A stretch of 46,037 bases of DNA, taken from Oscillospiraceae bacterium. Lineage in GTDB: Bacteria > Bacillota > Clostridia > Oscillospirales > CAG-382. The notes below the pieces were generated by a model, which was given only the letters and a program-made list of their open reading frames with translations, was not told the DNA's origin and did not search any database. Of this stretch, positions 6,733 to 15,604 are shown piece by piece. The stretch's first letter is position 1, and each line of letters starts with the position of its first letter. The stretch spans positions 1 through 46,037 of the forward strand of contig JAFLUP010000010.1 of the NCBI GenBank assembly GCA_022508745.1, written 5' to 3'. The position numbers and the translations under genes are program-made.

Positions 6733-8052
6733 TTACCGACGTACCTTGACGGCCACTGCCGCGCCTGCCAGCGCCACGACCGCGAGGACTGCAAAGCCGA
6801 TGAGGCCCGCGTCACCCGTGGGAGGATTGGAGGAAGAGGGAGTGGAGGTGGAAGTCTCGCCGGAGGTTTCCGTGGAGGTGGAGGGATCGTCCCCTGCGGG
6901 AGTCCCTGCGCTCATGACCTGTACTTCGTTGAGGAAGGCGAAGATGCCGTTGAGCTTGACAGTCACCTTGATATAGCGGGCGTTGACGTCGGAAGCGCCC
7001 TTGAATTCCACGAGCTCAACCTTGTCGATGTCCTTATCGTCGACCTTTTCGGGAGCCGTGAAGGCCTTCTCGTCCAGAACGGTATAGGACGTGCCGTCCT
7101 CGGAATACTCGACTTTGATGGATTCCGGCGGAAGGATGCCCCACATGTTGCCCACGAAGGTGTTGATCTTCACGGAGCTGATGGCGGAAACTTCTTCCAG
7201 ATCGATGACGATGGTGCCGACCTTGTCAGGGGCGTTGATGCCCTCTGCTCCGTCGTTGTGGTAGAACGCGAACCAGTCGCCTTCCACCAGGTCGGAAAGG
7301 GAATCCTTGGCGACGCCGTCGGTCAGCTTTGCGTTATAGCGGGTGTTGTTCGGATGGGTGGAGGGCTCTGCGCCGGTGTAGGGCTTGCCTTCCGCGATGT
7401 TCTTGCTCACTGCGGGAGCGGGAGTCTCGGAGGAATCGTCGCCGCCGGCTTCCGGAGCCTCGTAGCCGCCCAGAACTTCCACTTCGTTGAGCATGAAGGT
7501 GTAGCCGCGGAACGTGATGGAAACGCGGATGTAGTTTGCCGTCACTGCGGCGCTGCCCTTGACCTCGACCCAGTCGATGTCCTTATAGGCGGAGAAATCC
7601 GTCAATTCGCCCAGCGTGGTCCAGTTCGCGTTGTCCGTGGAAGTCTCCACCGTCAGCACGATGGGAGCCACGACGCCGTTGCCGTCAAACTTGGCGGAAG
7701 TGACCATGTGGATGCGAACGCTGTCCACGGACGCCACGGACTTCAGCTGCACGGTAAAGGTACCGAGCGCGCGGCCGTCTTCGGTGGCCACTGCGTTGCT
7801 GGGATAGTTGGCGTTGTAGTAGAAGCCGAACCATTCGCCGGGCGCCTCGGACCAGTTGGGCTCGGTTTCCGCTTTGCCGTCGTTCAGCTTGCCGTTGTAC
7901 TTATCGGTATACTGATTGCCGACCGTCGGATCCGCGCCGATGAAGGTGGCTTCCGGCGCCAGATTGGTGCTTGCGGCAGAAACCGTCAGGCAGGCGCAGA
8001 GCGCCGTGACCACAAGGACAGCCGCAACGAGAAATGCAAGTGTTTTCTTCAT
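6733..8052 (-). CDS. surface protein with two discoidin-like domains and a sortase-type anchor
   Basis: The protein has 439 residues. A signal peptide (1-27) is followed by two homologous F5/8C-like domains (about 28-195 and 215-390). Each opens with NLAxEAxxxGADP or NIAEGKPYTGAEP and ends in LNEVxV. A Ser/Thr linker leads to NPPTGD, a hydrophobic helix and KVRR. That order is the layout of an LPXTG-like cell-wall sorting signal in the NPxTG variant. The first domain closely resembles the one in the gene at 5213-6601, so the two adjacent genes look like duplicates. Carbohydrate binding is inferred from the fold family. No sortase gene is in the window. Confidence 0.8.
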   Translation of the reverse strand: MKKTLAFLVAAVLVVTALCACLTVSAASTNLAPEATFIGADPTVGNQYTDKYNGKLNDGKAETEPNWSEAPGEWFGFYYNANYPSNAVATEDGRALGTFTVQLKSVASVDSVRIHMVTSAKFDGNGVVAPIVLTVETSTDNANWTTLGELTDFSAYKDIDWVEVKGSAAVTANYIRVSITFRGYTFMLNEVEVLGGYEAPEAGGDDSSETPAPAVSKNIAEGKPYTGAEPSTHPNNTRYNAKLTDGVAKDSLSDLVEGDWFAFYHNDGAEGINAPDKVGTIVIDLEEVSAISSVKINTFVGNMWGILPPESIKVEYSEDGTSYTVLDEKAFTAPEKVDDKDIDKVELVEFKGASDVNARYIKVTVKLNGIFAFLNEVQVMSAGTPAGDDPSTSTETSGETSTSTPSSSNPPTGDAGLIGFAVLAVVALAGAAVAVKVRR

Positions 8053-8088
8053 AACAGATCTCCTTTTTCAGATTTTAACTCTATTCTA

Positions 8089-8117
8089 ACTATACCACAG
8101 CTTTTTTGCCTTGTCAA
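8089..8117 (-). promoter_or_regulatory. sigma-A promoter of the two-domain discoidin gene
   Basis: On the minus strand TTGACA (8117-8112), a 17-base spacer and TATAGT (8094-8089) precede an AAAAAGGAG ribosome binding site. Confidence 0.9.
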
Positions 8118-8192
8118 GGGGGATTTTCGGAGAAAACGTGAGAAACTTCCCGTTTTGCCCGGTTCTTCCCGGCGCGAGGGCGCGTTTCGCTC

Positions 8193-8221
8193 TTGCAATC
8201 GGCGGAAAAATATGCTATACT
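8193..8221 (+). promoter_or_regulatory. sigma-A promoter of the pepD operon
   Basis: TTGCAA (8193-8198), a 17-base spacer and TATACT (8216-8221) lie 30 bases before the start codon of pepD. Confidence 0.85.
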
Positions 8222-8250
8222 GACCGGGAAAAGGAGTTGAGTATAAATAT

Positions 8251-9675
8251 ATGGAACAAAACAAATCTGTATTGGCGGCGCTGGAGCCGTCGCGGGTCTT
8301 TCATTACTTTGAGCAGCTGTGCGGCATCCCCCACGGGTCGGGGAACGTGAAGGCTGCGGCGGACTGGCTGGCGGACTTCGCCGTGTCCCACGGTCTGGCA
8401 TACGAGCGGGACGAAGCGGAGAACGTGGTGATCCGCAAGCCCGCGTCCCCGGGGTACGAGGACGCGCCCGCCGTGATCCTGCAGGGGCACACGGACATGG
8501 TCTGCGCCAAGCGGGAGGACAGCCCCCACGACTTCCTGCGGGAGGGGCTGATGCTGCTGACGGACGGGGAAACGGTTCGCGCCGACGGCACCACGCTGGG
8601 AGCGGACGACGGGATCGCCGTCGCCATGGCGCTGGCGATTCTTGAAGATCCGGCGGCGGAGCATCCGGCGCTGGAGGCGGTGTTCACCTCCGACGAGGAG
8701 ATCGGTCTGCTGGGGGCGAAGGCGTTCGACTGCTCCAAATTGCAGGGAAGACTGCTGCTCAACATGGATTCGGAGGACGAAGGGGTGCTGACGGTCTCCT
8801 GCGCCGGCGGCGCTACCGTGCGGCTGACCCTCCCGGTTTCCCGCGCGGCTTGTGACGGGGAAGTCTATACCGTGGAGATCTCCGGGCTGACCGGCGGACA
8901 TTCCGGCGCGGAGATCCACAAGGGTCGCGCCAACGCCGCCGTTCTGGCGGGGGAACTGCTGCGGGAATCCGGCGGCGGGCTTGTCAGCATCGAGGGCGGC
9001 AGCGCGGACAACGCCATCATGCCCGCCTGCAAGCTGACCCTTTGCGGCGAGGGGATCCCGGAAGCCGCCCGTACCTGCGAGGAACGGTTCCGCGCCAGCT
9101 ACCCGGAAGAGGACATCCGCGTGACCGCCACGCCCGCCGGACGGACGGGGGCGGAGGCGCTTACCCTCCCGCTCGGGGACTTTCTCGCCCGCGCGCCCTA
9201 CGGCGTGCAGGCCATGAGCAAGGAGATCGACGGGCTGGTGCAGACCTCCCTGAATCTGGGCATCCTGCGCACGGAACCGGACGCGCTGGTGATGACCTAT
9301 TCGGTGCGCAGCTCCGTGGAAAAGGAAAAGGACGCCCTGTGCGAAACGCTGATCGCGCTGGCGAAGGAATTCGGCGGCAGCGCGGAGATCTCCGGCGCGT
9401 ATCCCGCCTGGGAGTACCGCAAGGAATCCCCTCTGCGGGAGCATCTGTGCGCCACGTTTGCCCGTTTGTACGGCAGACCCATGCGGGTGGAGGCCATCCA
9501 CGCCGGGCTGGAGTGCGGGCTGTTCGCCGGCGGCATCCCGGATCTGGACGCGGTGTCCTTCGGGCCGGATATGCGTGCCATCCACACGCCGGAGGAGAGT
9601 CTCTCCGTCGCTTCCGTGGCGCGGACGTTTGCCTACCTGCGGGAAGTGCTGCGAGGGCTTCGCCGTGGAGACTAA
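8251..9675 (+). CDS. pepD: aminoacyl-histidine dipeptidase (cytosol non-specific dipeptidase), M20 family
   Basis: The enzyme hydrolyses Xaa-His and other dipeptides in the cytoplasm using two divalent metal ions. The 474-residue length is normal for PepD. The family motifs are in order: IPHGSGN (about 26-32), QGHTDMVC with the first metal-binding His (about 78-85), GADDGI with the bridging Asp (about 117-122), TSDEEIGLLGAKAF with the catalytic Glu pair (about 147), NMDSED, and HAGLECG (about 416) near the end. AGGAG lies 14 bases before the ATG, a rather long distance. It is the first gene of an operon and overlaps rsmI by 11 bases. Confidence 0.95.
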   Translation: MEQNKSVLAALEPSRVFHYFEQLCGIPHGSGNVKAAADWLADFAVSHGLAYERDEAENVVIRKPASPGYEDAPAVILQGHTDMVCAKREDSPHDFLREGLMLLTDGETVRADGTTLGADDGIAVAMALAILEDPAAEHPALEAVFTSDEEIGLLGAKAFDCSKLQGRLLLNMDSEDEGVLTVSCAGGATVRLTLPVSRAACDGEVYTVEISGLTGGHSGAEIHKGRANAAVLAGELLRESGGGLVSIEGGSADNAIMPACKLTLCGEGIPEAARTCEERFRASYPEEDIRVTATPAGRTGAEALTLPLGDFLARAPYGVQAMSKEIDGLVQTSLNLGILRTEPDALVMTYSVRSSVEKEKDALCETLIALAKEFGGSAEISGAYPAWEYRKESPLREHLCATFARLYGRPMRVEAIHAGLECGLFAGGIPDLDAVSFGPDMRAIHTPEESLSVASVARTFAYLREVLRGLRRGD

Positions 9676-10555
9676 AATCGGCATCCTGTCCGTTGTCGGG
9701 ACGCCCATCGGCAATCTGGGGGACATGAGCCCCCGGGCGCTGGAGACCCTGCGGGCGGCGGATCTGATCGCGGCGGAGGATTCCCGCACCGCGGCGCAGT
9801 TGCTGGCGCAGTACGGGATCACCGGAGCGCGGATGGTCCCGTACCATAAGTTCAACGAGCGGGAAGCGGCAACTTCCATCGTGGAGGCGCTTCTGCGGGG
9901 GGAGAACGCCGCGCTGGTGACAGATGCCGGCATGCCCTGCGTCTCGGACCCGGGCTACCTGCTGGTGCAGGCGGCTGCGGAGGCGGGGGTGCAGGTCACG
10001 GTGGTACCGGGGGCGTGCGCGGCGGTGGCCGCGGTGGCGATCTCCGGCTTCAACGCCCTGTCCTTCGCCTTCTACGGCTTCCTGCCCCGCACGGCGGGGG
10101 AGATCCGCAAGGTGCTTCGGCGGGTGGCGATCGAATACGCGCCGCTTTCCGTGTTCTATGAATCCCCCAACCGCATAGCGGAGACGGTGGCGCTGGTGGA
10201 GGAAGTTCTGCCGGAATCCACCCTCTGCGTCTGCAACGATCTGACCAAGAAATTCGAGCGCGTCTATCGCGGTTCCCCCGCCGAAGTGCTGCGGGAGCTG
10301 CGGGAAAACCCCAATGCAAACAAGGGGGAATACGTGCTGCTGATCTACCGCGCGACCGTCCCGGAAAAGGAGGAGGCGCGGCTATCCCCGGAAGCCCTGC
10401 TGGTGGACCGCATGGTCAAGGACGGGCTGACCCCGCGGGAGGCCGTCTCCGCTCTGGCGAAGGAACGGGTCGCGCCGAAAGGCGTGCTGTACGACGCCGC
10501 GCTGCGTCTGCGCACGCTGTTGGAACCGAAAGGAGGCGCGTCCGATGACGAATGA
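9665..10555 (+). CDS. rsmI: 16S rRNA (cytidine-1402-2'-O)-methyltransferase
   Basis: RsmI uses S-adenosylmethionine to 2'-O-methylate C1402 in the decoding centre of 16S rRNA. The 296-residue protein has the tetrapyrrole-methylase fold signatures VGTPIGNLGDM (11-21), AEDSRTAAQLL, TDAGMPCVSDPG and YESPNRI. The start is a GTG at 9665 inside the end of pepD, with GAGGG 7 bases upstream. Longer in-frame starts would run back through pepD in a shifted frame and read as non-coding. The overlaps with pepD and the next gene indicate translational coupling. Confidence 0.95.
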   Translation: METKIGILSVVGTPIGNLGDMSPRALETLRAADLIAAEDSRTAAQLLAQYGITGARMVPYHKFNEREAATSIVEALLRGENAALVTDAGMPCVSDPGYLLVQAAAEAGVQVTVVPGACAAVAAVAISGFNALSFAFYGFLPRTAGEIRKVLRRVAIEYAPLSVFYESPNRIAETVALVEEVLPESTLCVCNDLTKKFERVYRGSPAEVLRELRENPNANKGEYVLLIYRATVPEKEEARLSPEALLVDRMVKDGLTPREAVSALAKERVAPKGVLYDAALRLRTLLEPKGGASDDE

Positions 10556-11609
10556 CGCACTGCAAGCCGCCCTCGCCGCCTTTTTGCCGGAGGGGGACGC
10601 TTCCACCCTTCGTCCGCTGGGGGAGGGGCTGATCAACACCACCTTCCGCGCGGAAACGCCGGACGGGAAGTCCTACGTGCTGCAGCGGCTCAATACGAAG
10701 ATCTTTCCCGATCCCGAAGCGGTGATGCGCAATACCCTGCGGGTGACCGGCTGGATGCGGGATCGCCTGCGGGAGGAAGGGGTCGACCCGACCCGCCGCG
10801 TGCCGGAATTCCTGCCCACGCCGGAGGGCGCGTACCTGTACGTTGCCGATACGCCGGAGGGCGAAAGCGTCTGGCGGTGCAGCCGGCTGATCCAGGGCGC
10901 GCGGGCGCATACGGTCCTTTCCGACCCCCGTCTGCTGTACGAGGCGGGGCGGGGCTACGGGGATTTCCAACGGCTGCTGGACGGCTTCCCTGCCCGGGAG
11001 CTGGCGGAGGTGCTGCCCGGCTTCCATGACACGCGCAAGCGCTTTGCGGCGTTTCTGGACGCGGTGGAGAGGGATCCCGCGGGGCGCGGGAAAGAGGCGG
11101 AAAAAGAGATCGCCTTCCTGCGGGAGCGGGAAGCCTTCGCCGGGGAGGTGGTCGATCTGCTGGAGAAGGGCGAGCTGCCTCTCCGGGTGACCCACAACGA
11201 CACCAAGCTCTCCAATGTCCTGCTGGACGACAGGACCGGCGAGGCGGTCTGCGTCATCGACCTGGATACGGTCATGCCGGGAACGGTGCTGTACGACTTC
11301 GGGGACGCCATCCGCACCGGGGCGGCTTCCGTCGCGGAGGACGAGCCGGTCACGGAGCGCATGAATTTCCTGCCCGCCTATTGCGAGGCGTTCCGCGCCG
11401 GGTTTCTGGAGCGCTGCGGAGACATTCTGCTCCCCATCGAGCGGGAAAAGCTGATGTTGGGCGCAAGGATGATCGTGTTCGAGCAGGCGGTGCGCTTCTT
11501 GACGGACCATCTGGAAGGGGACGTGTACTACCAGACCGCGTACCCCGGGCACAATCTGGTCCGCGCACGCACGCAGATCCGGCTGTTCAGCCAACTGCCG
11601 GAAGCATAA
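10545..11609 (+). CDS. APH-fold sugar kinase related to N-acetylhexosamine 1-kinase (NahK)
   Basis: The 354-residue protein has a kinase fold of the aminoglycoside-phosphotransferase type. LRPLGEGLINTTF is the nucleotide loop and YVLQRLNTKIFPDP..VM is typical of NahK. VTHNDTKLSNVLLD (about 216) is the catalytic loop and VIDLDTVMPGTVLYDFGD (about 238-255) the metal-binding loop. NahK phosphorylates GlcNAc/GalNAc at C1 in Bifidobacterium and is of similar length. The match is to the family, so the substrate here is inferred. AAAGGAGG precedes the ATG, and the gene overlaps rsmI by 11 bases. With the esterase and isomerase behind it, it suggests a small sugar-use set. Confidence 0.82.
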   Translation: MTNDALQAALAAFLPEGDASTLRPLGEGLINTTFRAETPDGKSYVLQRLNTKIFPDPEAVMRNTLRVTGWMRDRLREEGVDPTRRVPEFLPTPEGAYLYVADTPEGESVWRCSRLIQGARAHTVLSDPRLLYEAGRGYGDFQRLLDGFPARELAEVLPGFHDTRKRFAAFLDAVERDPAGRGKEAEKEIAFLREREAFAGEVVDLLEKGELPLRVTHNDTKLSNVLLDDRTGEAVCVIDLDTVMPGTVLYDFGDAIRTGAASVAEDEPVTERMNFLPAYCEAFRAGFLERCGDILLPIEREKLMLGARMIVFEQAVRFLTDHLEGDVYYQTAYPGHNLVRARTQIRLFSQLPEA

Positions 11610-11624
11610 AGGAGGAAAGAAGCA

Positions 11625-12440
11625 ATGAAAGTAGAAACCGTTGAGATTTTAGGACGTCCCCTGTACGCCTATCTGCCGGAGCCGTCCCCGCAAACCGTTT
11701 ACCGGGGCAAGCGCCCGGCGGTGCTGATCCTGCCCGGCGGCGGGTACGCCTACACCTACGACGGGGAAGGGGAGCCCATCGCCCTGCGCTTTGTTGCAGA
11801 GGGGATCGCCGCCTTCGTACTGAAGTACACCTGCACCGATGAAGCGCCCCGGGCGTTTCCGACGGCGCTGCGGGAAGGATTTGCCGCCATCCGCCACATC
11901 CGGGAGCACGCGGAGGCGTACGGCGTGGACCCCGCAAACGTCTCCGCCTGCGGTTTTTCCGCCGGCGGGCACCTGTGCGCCTGTCTCGGGACCCTCTGGA
12001 ACAAGCCGGAGGCGGAACAGGAAGGCTTCTTCGAGCCGGGAGCGAACCGCCTCTGCCGCCCGGATAAGCTGATTCTGAGCTACCCCGTCATCCGCTTTTC
12101 GCCCCCCTGCAACGAGCCCAGCGCCTGCAACTTCTTTGGAGAAACGCCGGAGGAAGCGCGCCGCGAGGCGTACAGCCTGCAAAACCGCGTGGACGGGGAG
12201 ACCCCGCCCGCGTTCCTGTGGTCCACGTCAGACGACGACTGCGTTCCGGTGGTTAGCGCCCTCGGGTTTGCACAGGCGCTTTCCGCTCACGGGGTACCCT
12301 TCGAGCTGCACGTCTGGCCCCACGGTCCCCACGGGTTAAGTCTGGGCAATCAGGTCACGCAGCCCTTCCGCTACGGAAAAGCCCACGAGCACGTGGTCGC
12401 CGCATGGGCGCAGGACGCGGTACGCTTCCTGTATGAATAA
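11625..12440 (+). CDS. alpha/beta-hydrolase, esterase of the acetyl-xylan/feruloyl esterase-like group
   Basis: The 271-residue cytoplasmic protein (no signal peptide) has an oxyanion-hole motif LPGGGYAYT (about 36-44) and a nucleophile elbow CGFSAGGHL (Ser about 110). An acid in TSDDDCVPV and a His in HGPHGLSL complete a Ser-Asp-His triad. These features fit the BD-FAE/acetyl-esterase group that removes acyl groups from sugars. The gene follows the kinase after 15 bases with a strong AAAGGAGG site, so deacylation of an imported sugar is a reasonable inference. The exact substrate is unknown. Confidence 0.85.
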   Translation: MKVETVEILGRPLYAYLPEPSPQTVYRGKRPAVLILPGGGYAYTYDGEGEPIALRFVAEGIAAFVLKYTCTDEAPRAFPTALREGFAAIRHIREHAEAYGVDPANVSACGFSAGGHLCACLGTLWNKPEAEQEGFFEPGANRLCRPDKLILSYPVIRFSPPCNEPSACNFFGETPEEARREAYSLQNRVDGETPPAFLWSTSDDDCVPVVSALGFAQALSAHGVPFELHVWPHGPHGLSLGNQVTQPFRYGKAHEHVVAAWAQDAVRFLYE

Positions 12441-12469
12441 AAAAAGTTAAGGAAAGGAATCAACATCAC

Positions 12470-13303
12470 ATGAACAAGATCGGCGCATTGCTCGGATACG
12501 GACCCCAGTCCGACATCCGGCACGAATTTTCGAAATTCCAAGAGCTGGGGCTGACCTGCTGCCAGCTTTCCGTCTGGGACGTGGAGAATATGTTCACGCC
12601 GGAAAAAGCGAAGGCGGCGCGGGAAGCGGCGGAGGAATACGGCATCGAGATCACCGCGCTCTGGGCGGGCTGGACGGGACCTTCCGCATGGAACTTCACG
12701 GAAGGACCCCAGACCCTCGGCATCGTGCCGGAGGCATACCGCGAAATGCGGGTGGAGCAGTTGATCCGCGCGGCGGACTTCGCGGAATGGCTGGGGGTGA
12801 CGGACATCATCACCCATGCCGGCTTCCTGCCGGAGAACCCCGGCAGCCCGGAGTATCTCCCGGTGCTGGATGCCATTAAGCGCATCGCCCTCGCCTACCG
12901 GGAAAAGGGGAAGTGGTTCCTGTTTGAAACCGGGCAGGAGACCCCCGTCACCATGCTGCGGTTCATCGAGGAGGTGGGCACCGGCAATCTGGGCATCAAT
13001 CTGGACACCGCCAACCTCATCCTGTACGGCAAAGCCAACACGGTGGACGCGCTGGAGGTGTTCGGCAAGTACGTCCGCAATACCCACTTCAAGGATGGGC
13101 TGTATCCCACCTGCGGCAAGGAGCTGGGCAGGGAGGTGGCGCTGGGCGAAGGTCGCGCCAACGTCCCGGGGATCGTAAGCAAGCTCAAGGAGCTGGGGTA
13201 TACCGGTCCGTACGTCATCGAACGGGAGATTTCCGGCGACCAGCAGATCGCGGATATCGCCAGCGCCAAAGCGCTGCTGGAATCCTGTCTCGCGGGGGCA
13301 TAA
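12470..13303 (+). CDS. sugar phosphate isomerase/epimerase (xylose isomerase-like TIM barrel)
   Basis: The 277-residue protein has the AP-endonuclease-2/xylose-isomerase fold. DIITHAGFLP and WFLFETGQE carry metal-binding His and Glu, and NLGINLDTANLILYG carries a metal-binding Asp. NTHFKDG has the His pair, and YVIEREISGD has the last Glu. Enzymes of this family interconvert keto- and aldo-sugars or epimerise them, and the substrate cannot be read from sequence. It is the last gene of the pepD operon, 29 bases behind the esterase. Confidence 0.88.
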   Translation: MNKIGALLGYGPQSDIRHEFSKFQELGLTCCQLSVWDVENMFTPEKAKAAREAAEEYGIEITALWAGWTGPSAWNFTEGPQTLGIVPEAYREMRVEQLIRAADFAEWLGVTDIITHAGFLPENPGSPEYLPVLDAIKRIALAYREKGKWFLFETGQETPVTMLRFIEEVGTGNLGINLDTANLILYGKANTVDALEVFGKYVRNTHFKDGLYPTCGKELGREVALGEGRANVPGIVSKLKELGYTGPYVIEREISGDQQIADIASAKALLESCLAGA

Positions 13304-13385
13304 AGACTCGGAAAGACCCGCAAAAAAGAGGGAGAACCATGCGAAATCCTCCCGAAAATCGGCAAAAACAGCCCCATTTTTTAAT

Positions 13386-13420
13386 GTAAGTTTAAGTTTT
13401 CCGATGTATAATGAACTTAC
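13386..13420 (+). promoter_or_regulatory. possible promoter with overlapping inverted repeat before the acetyltransferase gene
   Basis: A TATAAT box (13407-13412) lies between the arms of GTAAGTT (13386-13392) and AACTTAC (13414-13420). No good -35 is seen at the expected distance, which would fit an activator-dependent or repressed promoter. The rest of 13304-13578 holds only the hairpin at 13510-13542. Confidence 0.35.
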
Positions 13421-13509
13421 AAAAGCGCGAATATGCGCTGTTAACATTCTGCGCATTGCAGTCTTTCCCCCTTTGACTGTGATGTATAAATCCCCCCAAA
13501 GACCCCAAA

Positions 13510-13542
13510 CCAGAAAAGCGACCCATCGGGTCGCTTTCCTGG
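13510..13542. other. hairpin in the leader of the acetyltransferase gene
   Basis: AAAGCGACCC-ATC-GGGTCGCTTT (13515-13537) is nested inside a short CCAG/CTGG outer stem. The following T run is poor, so it may be a weak terminator of the pepD operon or a leader structure of the next gene, 36 bases downstream. Confidence 0.5.
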
Positions 13543-13578
13543 TTCTATGCGGCGTTTCCAATCGGAAGGAGCACACCT

Positions 13579-14235
13579 ATGAGCATCACGATCAAGCGGC
13601 TGACCCCGGCGTTGGCGGAGGACTTCTTCTCCTTTTTTGACTGCCGGGCGTTTTCGGACGGATCCGACTTCTATCCCTGCTACTGCAATGCGTTTCAGCT
13701 GACGGAAGCGCAGATCCGAACGGAGTTTTTCGCCCGTGCGGAAGCCCTCGGCGGTGGAACGGAAGGGCTGCGGCTGGCCATGCGGGAGAGCGCGGAACGG
13801 ATGATCGCGCAGGGCATTTTGCAGGGCTATCTCGCTTACGACGGGACGCTTTCCGTCGGCTGGTGCAACGCCAACGATCGGAACCGCTACGTCCGCGTGG
13901 GGGATTTTGATCTGGACAAGCTGCCCGCTCTCGGCGAATGCGCGGCGTTTGCCGACGGGTCGGAGCGGGTGAAATCCGTCGTTTGCTTTGAGATCGCGCC
14001 TTGCTATCGCGGAAAAGGGCTGGCTTCCGCGCTGCTGCGCCGGGTATGCGAGGACGCGCTGGCGGAAGGGTACGACGCGGTGGAGGGCTACCCCATGCTG
14101 CACGACGCCTACGATCCGCAGGACTATACGGGTCCGCTCCGCCTGTACGAACACGCCGGCTTCGTCCGCATCGGACAGCGCGGAAAGCTGCTGATCCTGC
14201 GGAAGGAACTGACCGCCCGCTCCCCGAAGGATTGA
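13579..14235 (+). CDS. GNAT-family N-acetyltransferase
   Basis: The 218-residue protein carries the acetyl-CoA binding motif A, YRGKGLASALLRRV (about 143-156). It is preceded by the beta-4 strand VKSVVCFEIAP and followed by GFVRIGQRGKLLIL near the C terminus. GNAT enzymes move an acetyl group to an amine of a small molecule or protein, and the substrate here is unknown. The Cys-rich N-terminal part (FDCRAFSDGSDFYPCYCNAF) resembles a common GNAT subgroup in Clostridia. AAGGAG lies 7 bases before the ATG. No terminator is obvious behind it. The stretch 14236-14511 holds nothing I recognise. Confidence 0.88.
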   Translation: MSITIKRLTPALAEDFFSFFDCRAFSDGSDFYPCYCNAFQLTEAQIRTEFFARAEALGGGTEGLRLAMRESAERMIAQGILQGYLAYDGTLSVGWCNANDRNRYVRVGDFDLDKLPALGECAAFADGSERVKSVVCFEIAPCYRGKGLASALLRRVCEDALAEGYDAVEGYPMLHDAYDPQDYTGPLRLYEHAGFVRIGQRGKLLILRKELTARSPKD

Positions 14236-14511
14236 CGGAAAACGGGGATCGTTTCGCCGGAAACAGTCGGAAAAAATTGTTTCGAATGATTTTTTCGCCG
14301 CTGCGCATCTTAAGAACGGAACCGAATTCGGGCGAAACCGTGATGTTTGTTGAACGTTCGGAAAACCGGTTCTCCTTGGCGCCATGTGACGGCGTCAAGC
14401 GCATTGCGTGTAGAATGAAAAGGAAATGCGCATCTCGTTGCGGCATCGGAACGATGTTGTGATGAAAACGGAAAGCGCCGTCTGCTCTTTTTGGGCTGGC
14501 GGCGATTTTTC

Positions 14512-14540
14512 TTGACTTTCGGAACCCCTGCGTGTATAAT
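14512..14540 (+). promoter_or_regulatory. sigma-A promoter of the YD-repeat lipoprotein gene
   Basis: TTGACT (14512-14517), a 17-base spacer and TATAAT (14535-14540) lie 46 bases before the start codon. Confidence 0.92.
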
Positions 14541-14586
14541 GGAGGTGACCCACGGCGAGCGCCGACTTCAGAGAGGGAGGAGACTC

Positions 14587-15597
14587 ATGAGACCCTTACG
14601 TTTCTTTGCCGTTTTGCCGATTTTGGCATTGTGCTTTGCCCTGTGCCTCCTTGTTTCCTGCAAGGATCGGGAAAGTGCCGATTCGTCCGCGCCGGAGCAG
14701 AGCGCCGAAACGGAGGAAGCGCCGTCTGCGACCTCCGACACGTCGAGCGCCGAACCGGAGGAGGAATCGTCTGCGACCTCCGGAGCGCAGGAAGAGGGGT
14801 CGGGGTACCTGCTGCCCACGAAGATCTATGTTTACGGGGTCGGAGGCATAACCTTCGAGCGCCGGCTTTTCTATAATGAAGATACTGTCATGTGTTTCTA
14901 CGACACCGAGGTGAGCGGCATCAGCCACGTCGCGTGGGAATACGATCCGACCGGAAGGCTGCTGTCCACCCTCCATTACAGGAGCGACGGGAGCGTGCTC
15001 GCCCAAGTGGACTACGACTACGACGCGGAGGGCAGAGTCGTGAAGGTGTCCACCGACTATGACGGGTATCAAGACGAGTACGAGCGGTTCAATTACGACG
15101 CGGAGGGCAACCTCACCCGGAGCGTCATGAATTACCAGGACGGGAAAGTCGGGCGCATCACGGAGTACGATGCGGACGGCAGACGGGTCCTGATTACCAA
15201 AAACAGCCACCCCGACGCGCGCCTGCTCTGCCGCGTGGAGATCCTGTATGATGAACACGGCATGGAGGTGGAAAGAAGCGAAACGGATGCGAAGGGCAAC
15301 CTGTATCTCCGGGAGGAGAACGCCTACCAATACGACGGGGACGGGAAGCTCGTAAAAATGATCACCGACACCCGGTCGACGGAGGAGGACGGGACGGTCG
15401 TCGAACACCGTCGCGAATCCCGCTATGAATACGACGCGAACGGACAGCCGGTCAAGGTCATCCTCTACGAGAGAAACATCCCGCTGGTTGTCATCGAAGC
15501 GACGGAGTACGCGTCCTTTTCCCTGACGGAGGAGCAGTATCTTCGTTCCCTTGCGTTGATCGCGAAAGAGTACTTCTCCCCGTCCTCGCAACAGTAG
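14587..15597 (+). CDS. lipoprotein with YD/RHS-like repeats
   Basis: The 336-residue protein has a signal peptide ending in lipobox LVSC (Cys25), followed by a Ser/Glu/Ala/Thr-rich spacer with two similar SATSD/SATSG units. From about residue 110 the protein is built of tyrosine-aspartate repeats such as YDPTGRLLSTLHY, YDAEGRVVKVSTDYDG, YDAEGNLTRSVMNY and YDANGQPVKVILYE. These are typical of RHS/YD beta-strand repeats found in wall-associated and toxin-delivery proteins. No toxin domain is present. GGGAGGAG lies 4 bases before the ATG. The role at the cell surface is not known. Confidence 0.82.
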   Translation: MRPLRFFAVLPILALCFALCLLVSCKDRESADSSAPEQSAETEEAPSATSDTSSAEPEEESSATSGAQEEGSGYLLPTKIYVYGVGGITFERRLFYNEDTVMCFYDTEVSGISHVAWEYDPTGRLLSTLHYRSDGSVLAQVDYDYDAEGRVVKVSTDYDGYQDEYERFNYDAEGNLTRSVMNYQDGKVGRITEYDADGRRVLITKNSHPDARLLCRVEILYDEHGMEVERSETDAKGNLYLREENAYQYDGDGKLVKMITDTRSTEEDGTVVEHRRESRYEYDANGQPVKVILYERNIPLVVIEATEYASFSLTEEQYLRSLALIAKEYFSPSSQQ

Positions 15598-15604
15598 GGG
15601 TTCT

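Noticed and set aside
8215-9933. Long minus-strand frame opposite pepD and rsmI
   Set aside because: It is antisense to two well-defined genes, with no family match or ribosome binding site.
13404-13640. 78-codon plus-strand frame upstream of the acetyltransferase
   Set aside because: It runs through the hairpin at 13510-13542 into the acetyltransferase gene in the wrong frame and lacks an RBS.
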